This document shows, piece by piece, positions 1 to 9,665 of a stretch of DNA of 64,000 nt (position 1 is the first letter of the stretch; each line of letters starts with the position of its first letter). The stretch lies in the NCBI RefSeq assembly GCF_900215205.1, contig NZ_OBDY01000001.1, positions 740,786-804,785 on the forward strand. The letters are read 5' to 3'. A program made the position numbers and the translations under genes. The stretch is from Paractinoplanes atraurantiacus. Its GTDB lineage: Bacteria; Actinomycetota; Actinomycetes; Mycobacteriales; Micromonosporaceae. The notes under the pieces were generated by a model. It searched no databases. It had not been told where the DNA came from and saw only the letters and a program-made list of their open reading frames with translations.

Positions 1-1072
1 GCATGTGAGTGGCCATCGGGCCCCACGAGCGCGACGTCGGCGACGCGTGGCCGGTGGACGCCGTGCCCGCGTCGGCGGCCGAGGCCCGGTCGTGGGCCAC
101 CGCCTTGGTCACGCCGTCGCGCACCAGCACCAGCGACTCGCGCGGAGTGCCCTCGACGTCGAACGGCAGGCCCGCGGCCGGTTCCGAGCGGCTGCCCAGC
201 GGCTCGTCCACGATGGTCACCGCCGGGTCGAACTGCTCGGCCTCGAGCTCGGCGAACGACTGTTTCTGCGCGAACGCCTTGCCGTTGAACCCGAACACCG
301 CGAAGTTGTCGAGCAGGTCGGCCACCGCCTCCGGCTCGAGCACCACCTCGTACCGGCCCGGCGGCAGCTCGATCGGGCCCTGCGCCGCCCTCGCCTTGGC
401 CGCCGCCCGCGCACCGAGCGCGGCACCGTCCAGCCCGGCCAGGCGGCCGCCGGCCAGCCGGGCCACGCCGTCGTCCCCGTTCAGCCGGGCGATGCCGTCC
501 ATCGCCGCCTCGGCCGTGCGGCCCTCGACGGCCTGCCCGGCGCTGTTGGCGAAGGCGGCGGACGTGTACGTCGTACGGCAATAACCCGCTGTTTCCAGCC
601 CGTCCGCCGCGCGCACGAAATCGCGCACCCGCTCGGCCCGCTCGGCCGGCGTCGCCCTCGCGGTCGCCTCGTCGAAGCCGAAGTCGAGACCCGAACGCGG
701 ACCCGAGCCGTGATGACCGGCCGACCCGTGCAGCGGCGCCGGCCGGGTCAGGCCGGGCCACGTCGTGTCGGGCGGGCTCAGCCGCGCCGCCGTCACCGTG
801 CGCTCGACCAGCCCGCGCAGGCCGGCCGGCTCGACCACTGTGGTCGAGCTGCTCGCCGAGCGGCCGTCCAGGTGGAGGCGGAGCCGGATGGTCGTGGTCG
901 CCTCGGCCACGTTCTGATGGATGGCCGAGTTGGCGAACCGGGTCAGCGCCTCGGCGTCGTGGCGCACCGTCACCTCGGCCTCGGCGGCCGGGCCCGCGAC
1001 CTCGCGGACCAGCTCGATGACGCGGGCCGCGAGCTCGAGCTCGGCCCCCGTCCGGACGATCTCCGCGGTCAT
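1..1072 (-). CDS. tldE: TldE/PmbA-family protein (3' end outside the window)
   Basis: Partner subunit of the TldD/TldE metalloprotease family, which in other bacteria processes peptides (microcin B17 maturation, CcdA turnover). The minus strand stays open from an ATG at 1072 to the window edge, giving at least 357 residues, so the C-terminus is missing. Its start overlaps the TldD stop by 4 bp (ATGA at 1069-1072), so the two are an operon and probably translationally coupled. The N-terminal part resembles TldD (for example RFANSAIHQNV near residues 45-55), and no HExxxH motif is seen, as expected for the non-catalytic partner. Assignment rests on this similarity and on adjacency to TldD. Confidence 0.85.
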   Translation of the reverse strand, partial: MTAEIVRTGAELELAARVIELVREVAGPAAEAEVTVRHDAEALTRFANSAIHQNVAEATTTIRLRLHLDGRSASSSTTVVEPAGLRGLVERTVTAARLSPPDTTWPGLTRPAPLHGSAGHHGSGPRSGLDFGFDEATARATPAERAERVRDFVRAADGLETAGYCRTTYTSAAFANSAGQAVEGRTAEAAMDGIARLNGDDGVARLAGGRLAGLDGAALGARAAAKARAAQGPIELPPGRYEVVLEPEAVADLLDNFAVFGFNGKAFAQKQSFAELEAEQFDPAVTIVDEPLGSRSEPAAGLPFDVEGTPRESLVLVRDGVTKAVAHDRASAADAGTASTGHASPTSRSWGPMATHM

Positions 1073-2505
1073 CCGCGCACCCCCACACGTACGTTGGTGA
1101 ACCGGGCCGGAGCGGCCGGATGGCCGGTGTGACCCACCTGGCCGGGCTGGCCCTTGCCGCAGTTGGGCGTGCCCCAGGCGATGGTCTCGGAGGAGAGCAT
1201 GTCCATCGACTGCCAGAATTTCGGGCCGATGCCGGTGTAGGTCGGGTTGCGCAGCATGCGGCCGAGCTTCCCGTTCTTGATCTCGTAGCCGATCTCGCAG
1301 CCGAACTGGAAGTTGAGCCGCCGGTCGTCGATCGACCAGGACCGGTTGATGTCCATGAACACGCCGTCGTCGGTCGACGCGATGATCTCGTCGAGCGTGT
1401 GCGGGCCGGGCTCGAGGCCCACATTGGTCATCCGGACCATCGGCAGCCGGGACCAGCCGTCGGACCGGACGCTGCCCGCGTAGTCGAGGCCGGCCACCGC
1501 GGCCGAGTCGCGCCCGGCCAGCACACCCACCCAGATGCCGTCGCGGACCGCGTCGCGCTTGGTCGCCGGTGTGCCCTCGTCGTCGAAGCCGAAGCTGCCC
1601 AGCGCGCCCGGGATGCCCGGGTCGATGGTGATGTTCATCAGCTCGGAGCCGTAGCGCAGCGAGCCCAGCTGTTTCAGGTCGAGCCAGCTGGTGCCGGCGA
1701 ACGCCGCCTCCCAGCCCAGGATGCGGTCGAGCTCGATGGCGTGCCCCACCGACTCGTGGATCTGCAGCGCCAGCTGCTCGCCGCCGAGCACCAGCGTGGT
1801 CTCGCCGGGCGGGCACAGCGGCGCGGTCAGCAGGGCGCGGGCCTCGTCGGCCATCCGCGGCGCGTTGCCGACCAGGTCGAGGCCGTCGACCAGCTCCCAG
1901 CCGCTCGTGCCGTACTGCCCGCGGTGAGAAGGCCAGGACCGGCGCTGGATCTCGCCGTCGCCGTACGCGCTGGCGGTGACGCCGGCGCCGCACTCGCGGA
2001 TGTGCTGGTCGATGCGGTGACCCTCGCTGGAGACGAACCATTTGCGGGTGTCCCAGATCTGGTAGATGCCCTCGGCCAGGTCGGCGCCGGCCTGCTTGGC
2101 GGCGGCGGTCGCGCTCACCAGCAGGTCGCCCTTGGTGGAGAGGCCGACCTCGAGCGGGTCGACCTCGCACGAGCTGGCCCAGCTCGCCTCGACGGCGTCG
2201 CCCGGCACCAGATCGACCGGCGGGCCGGGGACCGTGGCGCTGGCCGTGGCGATCTGCGCCGCGCGGCGGCCGGCCGCCCGCGCCGCCGACTCGGACAGGT
2301 CGGGAACGGCGTAGAAGCCCCAGCTCGAGCCGACCAGGGCCCGCACGCCGAGACCCGCGCTCTCGCCCGTGCCGAGCTCCTCCACGTCGCCGTCGCGGGC
2401 GGTCATCGACTCGGTGCGCCGCAGCATGACGCGGCAGTCGGCGTAACGGGCACCGGCGTCCAGCGCGGCTTGCACCGCGGCGGACGCCTCATCGAAGTGG
2501 CTCAT
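1069..2505 (-). CDS. tldD: TldD-family zinc metalloprotease
   Basis: Catalytic subunit of the TldD/TldE protease, 478 residues, the usual family length. The zinc motif HExxxH is visible as HESVGH at residues 250-255. The C-terminal domain carries the typical GTPNCGKGQPGQ and FTNVRVG motifs. No Shine-Dalgarno precedes the ATG, but a minus-strand -10-like TAGGGT (2512-2517) ends 6 nt upstream, so the transcript may be leaderless. tldE follows with a 4-bp overlap. The substrate in actinobacteria is unknown to me, and no modified-peptide precursor is evident next to it. Confidence 0.92.
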   Translation of the reverse strand: MSHFDEASAAVQAALDAGARYADCRVMLRRTESMTARDGDVEELGTGESAGLGVRALVGSSWGFYAVPDLSESAARAAGRRAAQIATASATVPGPPVDLVPGDAVEASWASSCEVDPLEVGLSTKGDLLVSATAAAKQAGADLAEGIYQIWDTRKWFVSSEGHRIDQHIRECGAGVTASAYGDGEIQRRSWPSHRGQYGTSGWELVDGLDLVGNAPRMADEARALLTAPLCPPGETTLVLGGEQLALQIHESVGHAIELDRILGWEAAFAGTSWLDLKQLGSLRYGSELMNITIDPGIPGALGSFGFDDEGTPATKRDAVRDGIWVGVLAGRDSAAVAGLDYAGSVRSDGWSRLPMVRMTNVGLEPGPHTLDEIIASTDDGVFMDINRSWSIDDRRLNFQFGCEIGYEIKNGKLGRMLRNPTYTGIGPKFWQSMDMLSSETIAWGTPNCGKGQPGQVGHTGHPAAPARFTNVRVGVRG

Positions 2506-2537
2506 GAACCGACCCTAGGGGACGGGTGCGACAAGTT

Positions 2538-4382
2538 TCAGCGCAGGAACGCGAGCTCCTCGTCGAGCGTGGCCGACTCCACAGAGCGGAAGCCGGTCAG
2601 GGAAGCGCCCACGACCAGCAGGGACTCGGTCGGCTCGGCGCCGAGCAGGCTGTGGTGGGCGTAGACGTCGGCCGAGTCGTGCCGGTCACCGAGGTAGCGC
2701 TCGGCGAACGCGACCGGCAGGTCGTGCCAGTCGAGCACCGGCGAGCGGGCCACGCCGCGGTGGAAGACGTCGGGCCGGCGCAGCACCGCCATCGCCGCCA
2801 GCCAGCCGCCGAGCCCGGCGCCGCGCACGGCCACCGTCGACAGGTCGAGGTCGGGATGCTTGCCGACCAGCGCGTACAGGGCGTCCACCTGATCGGCCAG
2901 CGACACGTCGACCAGCCGGCGGTGGACGACCTTCTCGAAGCTGGGTGCGACACCCGGCGTACCCCGGCCGTCGATCGTGACGACGGCGAAGCCGGAGTCG
3001 GCCCACCACTGCTTCTCGGGCCAGGTCAGCGGGTCGTGCACCACCTGCTGCCGGCCGGGACCGTCGCCGAGCGTGACCAGCACCGGCAGCCGGGCTCCGC
3101 TGACGTGGGCCGCCGGGTAGCGCACCGACGCCGGCAGCCGGCGATCGGTCACGCGCTCGAGAACCGGCGGGCTCGTGGCCGGCGGCTGAGCGGCCAGGCT
3201 GCGCAGGGTGGTGACGTGGGCTTCGCCGCGCCACACCTCGCCGTCGAGGACGAGGACGTCCCCGCCGGACTCCGCCCGGTGCCATCCGGGAGCCGGGGTG
3301 ATCTTCTTGGCCTCGGCCCCACCGCCGCCGAGCGACGTGCGCACGCGGAAGACGTCCTGACTCCACGGGTCGCCCTCGGTGCCCTCGACGATCAGATCGG
3401 GCGCGCTCGACGGCCCGCCCGGACGGGGCACCGAGCCGACGACCCGCCGCACGTAGAGGCCGGGCGGGGTCAGCAGGCTGCCGTCGGCGAACAGGCAGCG
3501 CGCGTCGAAGCCGTCGTGGGCCAGCTCGCCGCCGACCAGCACCCGGCCGTCGGGCAGATGACGCGGCGTGCCGGCCACCGGCTCGACCCAGCGCGCGTCG
3601 GCCAGCTCGGCGTGCACCTGGGTCTCACCGGTGCGCGGATCGATCGCCAGCACCAGGCCGTGCTGCTGCATGCGGCGCAGCACGGTGATCAGGGGGCCAC
3701 CGCTGTCGGCCCAGCGCACGTTCACCACGTACGGATAAGTCTCCCGGTCCCAATGCACGTCGACCCAGCCGTAGTCCAGGTCGAGCAGGTGCAGGCTGGT
3801 CGAGGCGGCCGTGCGGGCGGCGAGGATCTGGCCGCCGTCCGGTGCCCACCACCAGCCGCGCCGCCGGCCGAAGCGTACGGCCGCATCGTCGGGAACGCCC
3901 CACGAGATCGACCCGCCGTGCTCACGCCAGGCGCTGCCCGGCTCGCCGGCCAGCAGCCGATCGCCCTCGGGCCCGGCCACCCGCAGCGAGGCGGTGCCGT
4001 CCTGCCAGGTCACATATCCGATGCGGAGCCCGGCCGGATCGGGCCGCGGATCCTCGACCGGCCCCTCGGTCGCCACATGCTCGACGCCGCCGCCGACCAG
4101 ATCGGCCCGGCAGAGCCGCCCGTCGAAGACGAAAGCCGCGGTCCGGCAGTCACGATCGACCGCGTACGAGGTCACGGGTTTCGCCGAGACGAGCGTCTCG
4201 GTGGCGGTGGCCACATTCAAGACCCAGAGTTTGCCGTACGGATCCTCGGGGCCCGACGAGCGGAGGAAGGCCACCCGTGCGCCGTCCCCGCCGACCGTCA
4301 CCGCGTACGGCGCGCCGTAGCGGAAGTGACCGGTGCGCTCCGCGAGTCCGGGGTAGTCCACCTGGACAGCATCGCTGATCAC
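2538..4382 (-). CDS. S9 prolyl oligopeptidase homologue, probably catalytically inactive
   Basis: A 614-residue member of the DPP-IV/S9 family: an N-terminal beta-propeller-like region (about 1-370) and a C-terminal alpha/beta-hydrolase domain with the family segment [14 protein letters not shown]. The nucleophile elbow, normally GxSxGG, reads RGAGLGG, so Gly523 sits where the catalytic Ser belongs. The usual Asp motif after the last strand is replaced ([13 protein letters not shown]), and the protein stops before the segment that normally holds the His. All three triad positions therefore look lost. GTG at 4380-4382 is chosen because GGAAGG lies just upstream. Divergent from mshB. It could be a binding or regulatory pseudoenzyme, or a decaying gene with its frame still intact. 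Confidence 0.75.
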   Translation of the reverse strand: MISDAVQVDYPGLAERTGHFRYGAPYAVTVGGDGARVAFLRSSGPEDPYGKLWVLNVATATETLVSAKPVTSYAVDRDCRTAAFVFDGRLCRADLVGGGVEHVATEGPVEDPRPDPAGLRIGYVTWQDGTASLRVAGPEGDRLLAGEPGSAWREHGGSISWGVPDDAAVRFGRRRGWWWAPDGGQILAARTAASTSLHLLDLDYGWVDVHWDRETYPYVVNVRWADSGGPLITVLRRMQQHGLVLAIDPRTGETQVHAELADARWVEPVAGTPRHLPDGRVLVGGELAHDGFDARCLFADGSLLTPPGLYVRRVVGSVPRPGGPSSAPDLIVEGTEGDPWSQDVFRVRTSLGGGGAEAKKITPAPGWHRAESGGDVLVLDGEVWRGEAHVTTLRSLAAQPPATSPPVLERVTDRRLPASVRYPAAHVSGARLPVLVTLGDGPGRQQVVHDPLTWPEKQWWADSGFAVVTIDGRGTPGVAPSFEKVVHRRLVDVSLADQVDALYALVGKHPDLDLSTVAVRGAGLGGWLAAMAVLRRPDVFHRGVARSPVLDWHDLPVAFAERYLGDRHDSADVYAHHSLLGAEPTESLLVVGASLTGFRSVESATLDEELAFLR

Positions 4383-4457
4383 ATAGCCTTCCCGCGCCCC
4401 AAACGGGCAGCCCGGCGTCGCGAAACCTCCTCCGACGTCCCGCGTAGAGTTGCGCCC

Positions 4458-5363
4458 GTGACTGACGCCCTGCCCGCACGCCGGCTGCTGCTGGTGCACG
4501 CCCACCCCGACGACGAGGTCACCGGCACCGGCGCCACCATGGCCCACTACGCCGCGTCCGGCGCCCACGTGACGCTCGTGACCTGCACCCTCGGCGAGGA
4601 GGGCGAGATCCACGTCCCCGCGCTGGCCCAGCTCGAGGCCGCACAGGCCGATCAGCTCGGCGGCTACCGCATCGTCGAGCTCGAGCGCGCCTGCGCCGCG
4701 CTGGGGGTGACCGACCACCGCTTTCTCGGCGGGGCCGGCCGCTACCGCGACTCCGGGATGATGGGCCTGCCCACCAACGACAACCCGCGGGCCTTCTGGC
4801 AGGCCGACCTCGACGAGGCGGCCGGGATGCTCCTCGAGATCATCCGCGAGATCCGGCCGCAGGTCATGATCACGTACGACCCGAACGGCTTCTACGGCCA
4901 TCCCGACCACATCCAGGCCCACCGGGTGGCGATGCGGGCGGCCGAGCTGGCCGGCGACGAGGGCCCGCAGAAGATCTACTGGACCGCGATGCCGCTCAGC
5001 GTCCTGCGCGACGGCATGGAGGCGTTCCGCGAGCTCTCCGACAACCCGTTCGCCGACGTCGAGCGCGTCGAGGACCTGCCGTTCGGCCACCCCGACGACG
5101 AGATCGCGGCCCGGATGGACGGCACCGACCACTACCAGCAGAAGGTGGCGGCCATGCGCGCCCACGCCACCCAGATCCCCGACAACTCGTGGCTCTACGG
5201 CATCGCCGGCGACTTCGGCGGCGAGTTCATGGGCGTGGAGTACTACACGATCGCCAAGGGCGAGCGCGGCCCCGGCGAGGGCCCGCACGGCTGGGAGAGC
5301 GACCTGTTCGGCGGCCTCGGCCTCGAGCAGCCGTCCGCGGCGTCGGAGAGCTCGGCCCGATGA
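4458..5363 (+). CDS. mshB: N-acetyl-1-D-myo-inosityl-2-amino-2-deoxy-alpha-D-glucopyranoside deacetylase (mycothiol)
   Basis: Cytoplasmic zinc deacetylase of the LmbE/PIG-L family that makes GlcN-inositol for mycothiol, the actinobacterial low-molecular-weight thiol. It has 301 residues. The zinc motif AHPDDE gives His16 and Asp19, and the third ligand His151 lies in GHPDHIQAH; both agree with characterised MshB. GTG 4458 is chosen because the protein then begins directly with the [10 protein letters not shown] strand, and a TAGAGT hexamer (4445-4450) ends 7 nt upstream, suggesting a leaderless mRNA. The next membrane-protein gene overlaps by 4 bp. A mycoredoxin at 53.1-53.4 kb also points to mycothiol use. 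Confidence 0.93.
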   Translation: MTDALPARRLLLVHAHPDDEVTGTGATMAHYAASGAHVTLVTCTLGEEGEIHVPALAQLEAAQADQLGGYRIVELERACAALGVTDHRFLGGAGRYRDSGMMGLPTNDNPRAFWQADLDEAAGMLLEIIREIRPQVMITYDPNGFYGHPDHIQAHRVAMRAAELAGDEGPQKIYWTAMPLSVLRDGMEAFRELSDNPFADVERVEDLPFGHPDDEIAARMDGTDHYQQKVAAMRAHATQIPDNSWLYGIAGDFGGEFMGVEYYTIAKGERGPGEGPHGWESDLFGGLGLEQPSAASESSAR

Positions 5364-5947
5364 GCCGCGCGGACACGGGCGCCCGGGTCCCGGCGGCCCG
5401 TGCCGCTTCGCACGAGGAGACCGCGGTGAGCGCTTCACAGACGGACGGCGACGAGACGACGGCCGACGTCGCGCCCGGCGACCAGCGGCCGACCGTCGAG
5501 GTCACGCCGGGGCGGGAGCCGTGGGCCGGCTACGAGTCGCTGATCCGCTGGGGTGGCCTCGTGGTGGCCATCCTGGCGTCGTTCGTGACCGGGGTGTTCG
5601 AGCTGCTGCTGACCACGCTGCGCGCGGGCGACCTGGTGTCGGTCTGGAGCGGCGACGCGATCGGCTCCGGCGGCGGCCCGCTGCTCGGCTTGTCGGTGGT
5701 GCTGGCCGCGGTGCTGAATTACGGCATCGCCTGGTTCGCGGTCACGACCACGCGGCGCAAGTGGGCGCTCGGCCCGCCCTGGGCCCTGTGGACGCTGATG
5801 ATGCTGCTGGCGGCCGGCGTGCGCACGAGCGAGGGCGACTACCTGCTGGGCGGCGAGAACTGGATCGCCCTGGTGATGATCCTGGTCGGCAGCCTGACGT
5901 ACGCGGTGTACTCCTATCGCTTGATCTTGAAGCGCACCCTTCCCTGA
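5360..5947 (+). CDS. Four-helix membrane protein downstream of mshB (DUF6113-like)
   Basis: A 195-residue integral membrane protein. The first 65 residues are polar and acidic (probably cytoplasmic), followed by about four hydrophobic segments near residues 70-90, 108-130, 136-153 and 165-187. The ATG at 5360 overlaps the mshB stop (ATGA), so the two are co-transcribed. A GTG about 65 nt downstream, starting [10 protein letters not shown], is an alternative start. Small membrane proteins annotated DUF6113 follow mshB in other actinomycetes from memory; I could not test the family here. Function unknown. Confidence 0.75.
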   Translation: MSRADTGARVPAARAASHEETAVSASQTDGDETTADVAPGDQRPTVEVTPGREPWAGYESLIRWGGLVVAILASFVTGVFELLLTTLRAGDLVSVWSGDAIGSGGGPLLGLSVVLAAVLNYGIAWFAVTTTRRKWALGPPWALWTLMMLLAAGVRTSEGDYLLGGENWIALVMILVGSLTYAVYSYRLILKRTLP

Positions 5948-5971
5948 CGGCATCCTCGCGCGTCATCCTGA

Positions 5972-5995
5972 TCCCGCCCGGTCCGCCGGGCGGGA
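5972..5995 (+). terminator. GC-rich hairpin after the mshB operon
   Basis: A 10-bp stem with a 4-nt loop (TCCCGCCCGG / CCGGGCGGGA). It lacks a T-tract, so it may be an actinobacterial-style terminator or only an RNA hairpin. Confidence 0.4.
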
Positions 5996-6105
5996 CCGGG
6001 TGAACCGGTGACCGCCGCATGGCGTAAGAACGAATCGAGATCGGCTGATTTCATCGGCCGGGCGATTCGCGGGGCTTCCCGCGCCGAGTGGTGAGGTGAG
6101 CGCGC

Positions 6106-7839
6106 GTGAAGTCCAGCCCGGAAACCCCGTCCGCGGTCGCGGAGCCGGCCGCCGAGGAGCCCGACGCCGTGCCGGAGCCGGCGGGATCGCGCGCGAAGGT
6201 GCGCTGGCTGGTTGCCGGTGGGGTCGTCGTCGTCCTTGCCTCAGCGATGGCTGCGAGTGGCGTCTATGCCATGGCGGGGGACATTCCGCGCGGTACTGAG
6301 GTTCTCGGTATCGATCTCGGTGGCAAGTCGCGGGCTGAGGCCGCGGTGTTGGTCGGTGCTGAGGCGGCGACGCGGAGCACGCGGCCTGTGCGGATCAATG
6401 TTGACGGCCGGGAGGTGACCCTTCAGGCGACGGCCGTGGGGTTGATGATCGATGTGCCGGCGACCATCGACGCGGCAGTGGGAAGCGGTCCGCGGTTGTT
6501 CGGAAGCAGGCGACTCCCGCCGGTGGTGCGGCTCGATGAGAAGAAGCTCGAGGGAGCGCTGCGGAAGCAGATCCCGGGTGGGCGGATCTCCAAGAAGAAG
6601 CCGGGCATCGCTTTTGCGGGTGTCGCTCCCGTGGCGGCGTACCCCCAAGCGGGTCTTGACCTTGATCGTGGGGTTGCGGCGGACAGTGTGCGCGCGGCGT
6701 GGCCCGTGGGTGACGTGGCCGTGGTGCCGCTTGTCGAGCGGACTCCGGTGACCACGAAAGCGCAGGTCGACGAGCTGATCGCCGGGCTCGCCAAGCCCGC
6801 GGTGGCGGCGCCGGTGACCGTGACCGTGGGGGCGGTGAAGTTTCAGCTGACGCCGGCGGCCATCGCGAAAGGGCTGGTCTTCCGCTCGGACGCCGATGGG
6901 CGGCTGACCCCGGCGATCGATGCGGTGAAGCTGCGGGCGGCGGCCGCCCGGGAGTTCGCCAAGGCCGAGACGCCCGCCCAGCAGGCCAAGATCTCGCTGG
7001 CCGGTGGGGCTCCGAAGATCGTCGCGAGTACGCCCGGCAAGGTCGTCGAGCTCGGCGACGAGCTGCTCGCCGTGCTGCCGAAGCCCGCGCCGCGCACGAT
7101 CACCGCGACGCTGAAGGACACGCCGGCCAGTGGGACCGACGCCGAGCTGGCCCGGCTCGGGATCAAGGAGCGGGTCTCGACCTTCACCACCTACTTCACC
7201 GGTGGCGCGAAGTCGCCGCGCAGCCAGAACATCATCACGATCGCCAAGGCGGTCGACGGCGCGATCGTCAAACCGGGACAGACCTTCTCGCTGAACGGGC
7301 ACACCGGCGAGCGTGGCTATCACAACGGCTACAAGGACGCGCCGGTGATCGTCAACGGCGTGCTCGAACCGGGTGTCGCCGGCGGCGCCTCGCAGTTCAC
7401 GACGACGCTGTTCAACGCCGCCTACTACGCCGGCCTTCAAGACGTCGAGCACAAGCCGCACTCGTTCTACTTCTCGCGCTACCCGGCGGTGATTGAGTCG
7501 ACGATCTTCTATCCGACGCTCGATCTCAAGTTCAAGAACACCACGCCGTACGGGATCCTGATCGACACCGCGACCACGGGCCGCTCGGTGACCGTCTCGA
7601 TGTGGGGCACCCGGATCTACGACAGCGTGAAGACCGTCTACGGGCCGCGCCGCAACCACACCAGCCCGCCGACCGTGCACCGCGAGGACGGGCCCAAGTG
7701 CCTGACTAGCAGCGGACTCCCAGGTTTCACCCAGGACGCATGGCGCGTCATCCGCAAAGATGGCCGGGAGGTCGAGCGCAAGAAGTTCACGTGGCGCTAC
7801 GATCCCGAACCACGATTCGTGTGCGGGGAGGAAGAATGA
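6106..7839 (+). CDS. VanW-family protein with putative peptidoglycan-binding domains
   Basis: A 577-residue membrane-anchored protein of the VanW/YoaR type. Order: an acidic, proline-rich cytoplasmic stretch (1-33), one transmembrane helix (about 36-58), two repeated PG_binding_4-like domains (about 75-195 and 215-335), then the VanW domain (about 355-520) with the core SLNGHTGERGYHNGYKDAPVIVNGVLEPGVAGG-type region. GTG 6106 is preceded by GAGGTGAG at a good distance. The next gene overlaps its stop by 4 bp. VanW proteins are thought to act at the cell wall, but the biochemical role is not established; a link to vancomycin resistance should not be assumed. Confidence 0.85.
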   Translation: MKSSPETPSAVAEPAAEEPDAVPEPAGSRAKVRWLVAGGVVVVLASAMAASGVYAMAGDIPRGTEVLGIDLGGKSRAEAAVLVGAEAATRSTRPVRINVDGREVTLQATAVGLMIDVPATIDAAVGSGPRLFGSRRLPPVVRLDEKKLEGALRKQIPGGRISKKKPGIAFAGVAPVAAYPQAGLDLDRGVAADSVRAAWPVGDVAVVPLVERTPVTTKAQVDELIAGLAKPAVAAPVTVTVGAVKFQLTPAAIAKGLVFRSDADGRLTPAIDAVKLRAAAAREFAKAETPAQQAKISLAGGAPKIVASTPGKVVELGDELLAVLPKPAPRTITATLKDTPASGTDAELARLGIKERVSTFTTYFTGGAKSPRSQNIITIAKAVDGAIVKPGQTFSLNGHTGERGYHNGYKDAPVIVNGVLEPGVAGGASQFTTTLFNAAYYAGLQDVEHKPHSFYFSRYPAVIESTIFYPTLDLKFKNTTPYGILIDTATTGRSVTVSMWGTRIYDSVKTVYGPRRNHTSPPTVHREDGPKCLTSSGLPGFTQDAWRVIRKDGREVERKKFTWRYDPEPRFVCGEEE

Positions 7840-8306
7840 GGCAGCAGCGCTGGTTCCCGGCCGCGGCGCTGGCGGTCGGCTTGTTCGCGATCAATGTGGT
7901 GGCCCGGTTGCTCACCCGGTTCGTGTTCGACGGTGACGACAGCGCCGAAAACCGCGCCTCGATCATGATGTTCGCGCTGATCGGCCTGGTCATCGCGGTC
8001 TACACGTTCATCGTCTCGCAGCGCCGACGGCCCTCCGAGTGGCTCCTGCCCGACCTGGTGTTCGGCGCGGTCGGCGGCATGCTGCTGACGATCCTGGTCG
8101 GACCGTTCATCAGCGGCGGCCAGCCGTTCTCCAGCGGCGCCGGCAACTTCTTCTCCCAGGTCTGGCTCTACAGCGGCTTCGCGATCGCCGGCACGCTCGT
8201 CGGATACTGGGTCGCCGTGATGCTGGGCAAGGACTACCGGTCGCGCTCGCTCAAGGCGTACAGCGAGTCCCGGCAGGCCAAACCCCGCCGGGTCGTTCGG
8301 CGTTAG
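7836..8306 (+). CDS. Membrane protein of unknown function
   Basis: A 156-residue protein with four predicted transmembrane helices (about 8-28, 44-64, 74-94 and 112-132) and a basic, Arg-rich C-terminus that is probably cytoplasmic. Its ATG overlaps the stop of the VanW gene (ATGA), so it is likely a functional companion of that cell-wall protein. Its own stop overlaps the convergent GNAT gene by 4 bp. I recognise no domain. Confidence 0.75.
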   Translation: MRQQRWFPAAALAVGLFAINVVARLLTRFVFDGDDSAENRASIMMFALIGLVIAVYTFIVSQRRRPSEWLLPDLVFGAVGGMLLTILVGPFISGGQPFSSGAGNFFSQVWLYSGFAIAGTLVGYWVAVMLGKDYRSRSLKAYSESRQAKPRRVVRR

Positions 8307-9265
8307 AGCGGCGCTTCGCGGGTCAGGTACGTGTGGTGGGTGCAGAAGCCGATCCGGCCGTACAGCGTCACCGCGGGCGTGTTGCGCTCCTCGACCTGCA
8401 GATAGGCGCGGGTCGCGTTGTGCTGCGCCGCCCACTGGGCGAGAGCACGCACCACCTGCTGGGCGATGCCGCGACGGCGGGCGGCCGGCGCCGTCTGCAA
8501 CAACGAGACACCCAGCCAGCGGCCCGGGTCGGTGACCGCGCCCCGGGCGACCGCGAGCAGCTCACCCCCGGCGTCGCGCACCTGGGCGAAGACGACCTCC
8601 TCGGTGCCGGTGAGGATGCGCACCGCGTCGGCCGGCAACGTGCCCTTGTGCTCGGCCACCATGGCGTACCAGTCGTCGCCCGGCGTGTCGGCCAGCTCGA
8701 CCGGCGGCAGATCCGTGCGGGCCTCCAGGCGGGACACCAGCGGAGACAGGAGGGTCGTCTGTACGAGCGTGAGCGGCCGCGACGTCCACCCGCGGGCGTC
8801 CAGGGCGGCGTTCACGGGCGCCGCCAGCGGCATCGGCGCGTTGATCAGCGGGCGCTGGCCGTGCGCCACGTACCACTCGGCGACCGCGTCGATGGCGGCC
8901 TCGAGAGTGCGGTCGGGGTCGCCCACGGCGAGCGCGGAATTGGCCCGGCCGGTCCAGTTGCCGGCCGCGCGCAGAATCCAGCCACCCAGCCTGGCCTGCA
9001 CCGGAGCCGGCCAGGCGGCGTTCGCGGCGAGCTCCAGGTCGATGACGTCACGGGCCGGTGGGCGGCGGGCCGGTGGCACCCGCTTGGCCCGGTGCACCTC
9101 GCGCAACGGCACCTTGACGGTGCCCTTGGCGGTGGCGATGGTGAGATCGGTGTCCGTGAGGTCGACCAGCTCACCCAGGGCATCCGTGTAGAGCGTCCGG
9201 TCCGGGGTAACGCCTACAATTCGGCGTACCACCACCCGGTGTCCCACATCCTGCCGACGGAGCAC
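8303..9265 (-). CDS. GNAT-family N-acetyltransferase with N-terminal SH3-like domain
   Basis: A 320-residue protein. Residues 1-65 look like a small beta-rich module (VGHRVVVRRIVG...LTIATAKGTVKVPLREVHRA), and the rest is GNAT-like. The acetyl-CoA loop is visible as APAARRRGIAQQVVRAL, and the last strand is typical (YLQVEERNTPAVTLYGRIGF). GTG 9265 is preceded by GGAGGTGACAC, a good ribosome-binding site. Divergent from the ferredoxin gene. The acyl acceptor cannot be read from the sequence. Confidence 0.85.
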   Translation of the reverse strand: MLRRQDVGHRVVVRRIVGVTPDRTLYTDALGELVDLTDTDLTIATAKGTVKVPLREVHRAKRVPPARRPPARDVIDLELAANAAWPAPVQARLGGWILRAAGNWTGRANSALAVGDPDRTLEAAIDAVAEWYVAHGQRPLINAPMPLAAPVNAALDARGWTSRPLTLVQTTLLSPLVSRLEARTDLPPVELADTPGDDWYAMVAEHKGTLPADAVRILTGTEEVVFAQVRDAGGELLAVARGAVTDPGRWLGVSLLQTAPAARRRGIAQQVVRALAQWAAQHNATRAYLQVEERNTPAVTLYGRIGFCTHHTYLTREAPL

Positions 9266-9347
9266 GTGTCACCTCCTCCGGCGGAGATACTAGGCTCTGC
9301 AACTGTCGCCGGCGGTGAGCCGTGCGAGGCTTTGGAGGGAAAGACCC

Positions 9348-9665
9348 GTGACCTACATCATCGCTGAGCCGTGCGTCGATGTGCTCGACAAGGCATGCAT
9401 CGAGGAATGCCCCGTCGACTGCATCTACGAGGGCAACCGGATGCTCTACATCCACCCCGATGAGTGCGTCGACTGCGGGGCCTGTGAGCCGGTCTGCCCG
9501 GTCGAGGCGATCTTCTACGAGGACGACGTCCCGGAGCAGTGGAAGGACTACACGAACGCGAACTACGAGTTCTTCGAAGACCTCGGCTCGCCCGGCGGCG
9601 CGGCCAAGGTCGGCAAGATCGACAAGGACTCGCCGTTCATCGTCGCCCTCCCGCCGAAGGCTTGA
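9348..9665 (+). CDS. fdxA: 7Fe ferredoxin (3Fe-4S/4Fe-4S)
   Basis: A 105-residue soluble electron carrier. The cysteine pattern is that of 7Fe ferredoxins: Cys9, Cys17 and Cys50 for the [3Fe-4S] cluster, Cys21, Cys40, Cys43 and Cys46 for the [4Fe-4S] cluster, with Cys25 extra. GTG 9348 is chosen because GGAGGG sits 8 nt upstream and the protein then begins VTYIIAEPC, the family N-terminus; a longer upstream start is less likely. The stop overlaps the TTG start of dapC by 4 bp, an arrangement common in actinobacteria, though no functional link is proven. Confidence 0.95.
   Translation: MTYIIAEPCVDVLDKACIEECPVDCIYEGNRMLYIHPDECVDCGACEPVCPVEAIFYEDDVPEQWKDYTNANYEFFEDLGSPGGAAKVGKIDKDSPFIVALPPKA

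Noticed and set aside
2526..4457. A long open frame on the plus strand running into mshB.
   Set aside because: It lies antisense to the S9-family gene, its protein is compositionally skewed with no motif, and only its last part is the real mshB.
6106..7839. Vancomycin-resistance gene reading of the VanW protein.
   Set aside because: VanW-family proteins occur widely without van operons, and no vanHAX or vanRS genes are nearby.
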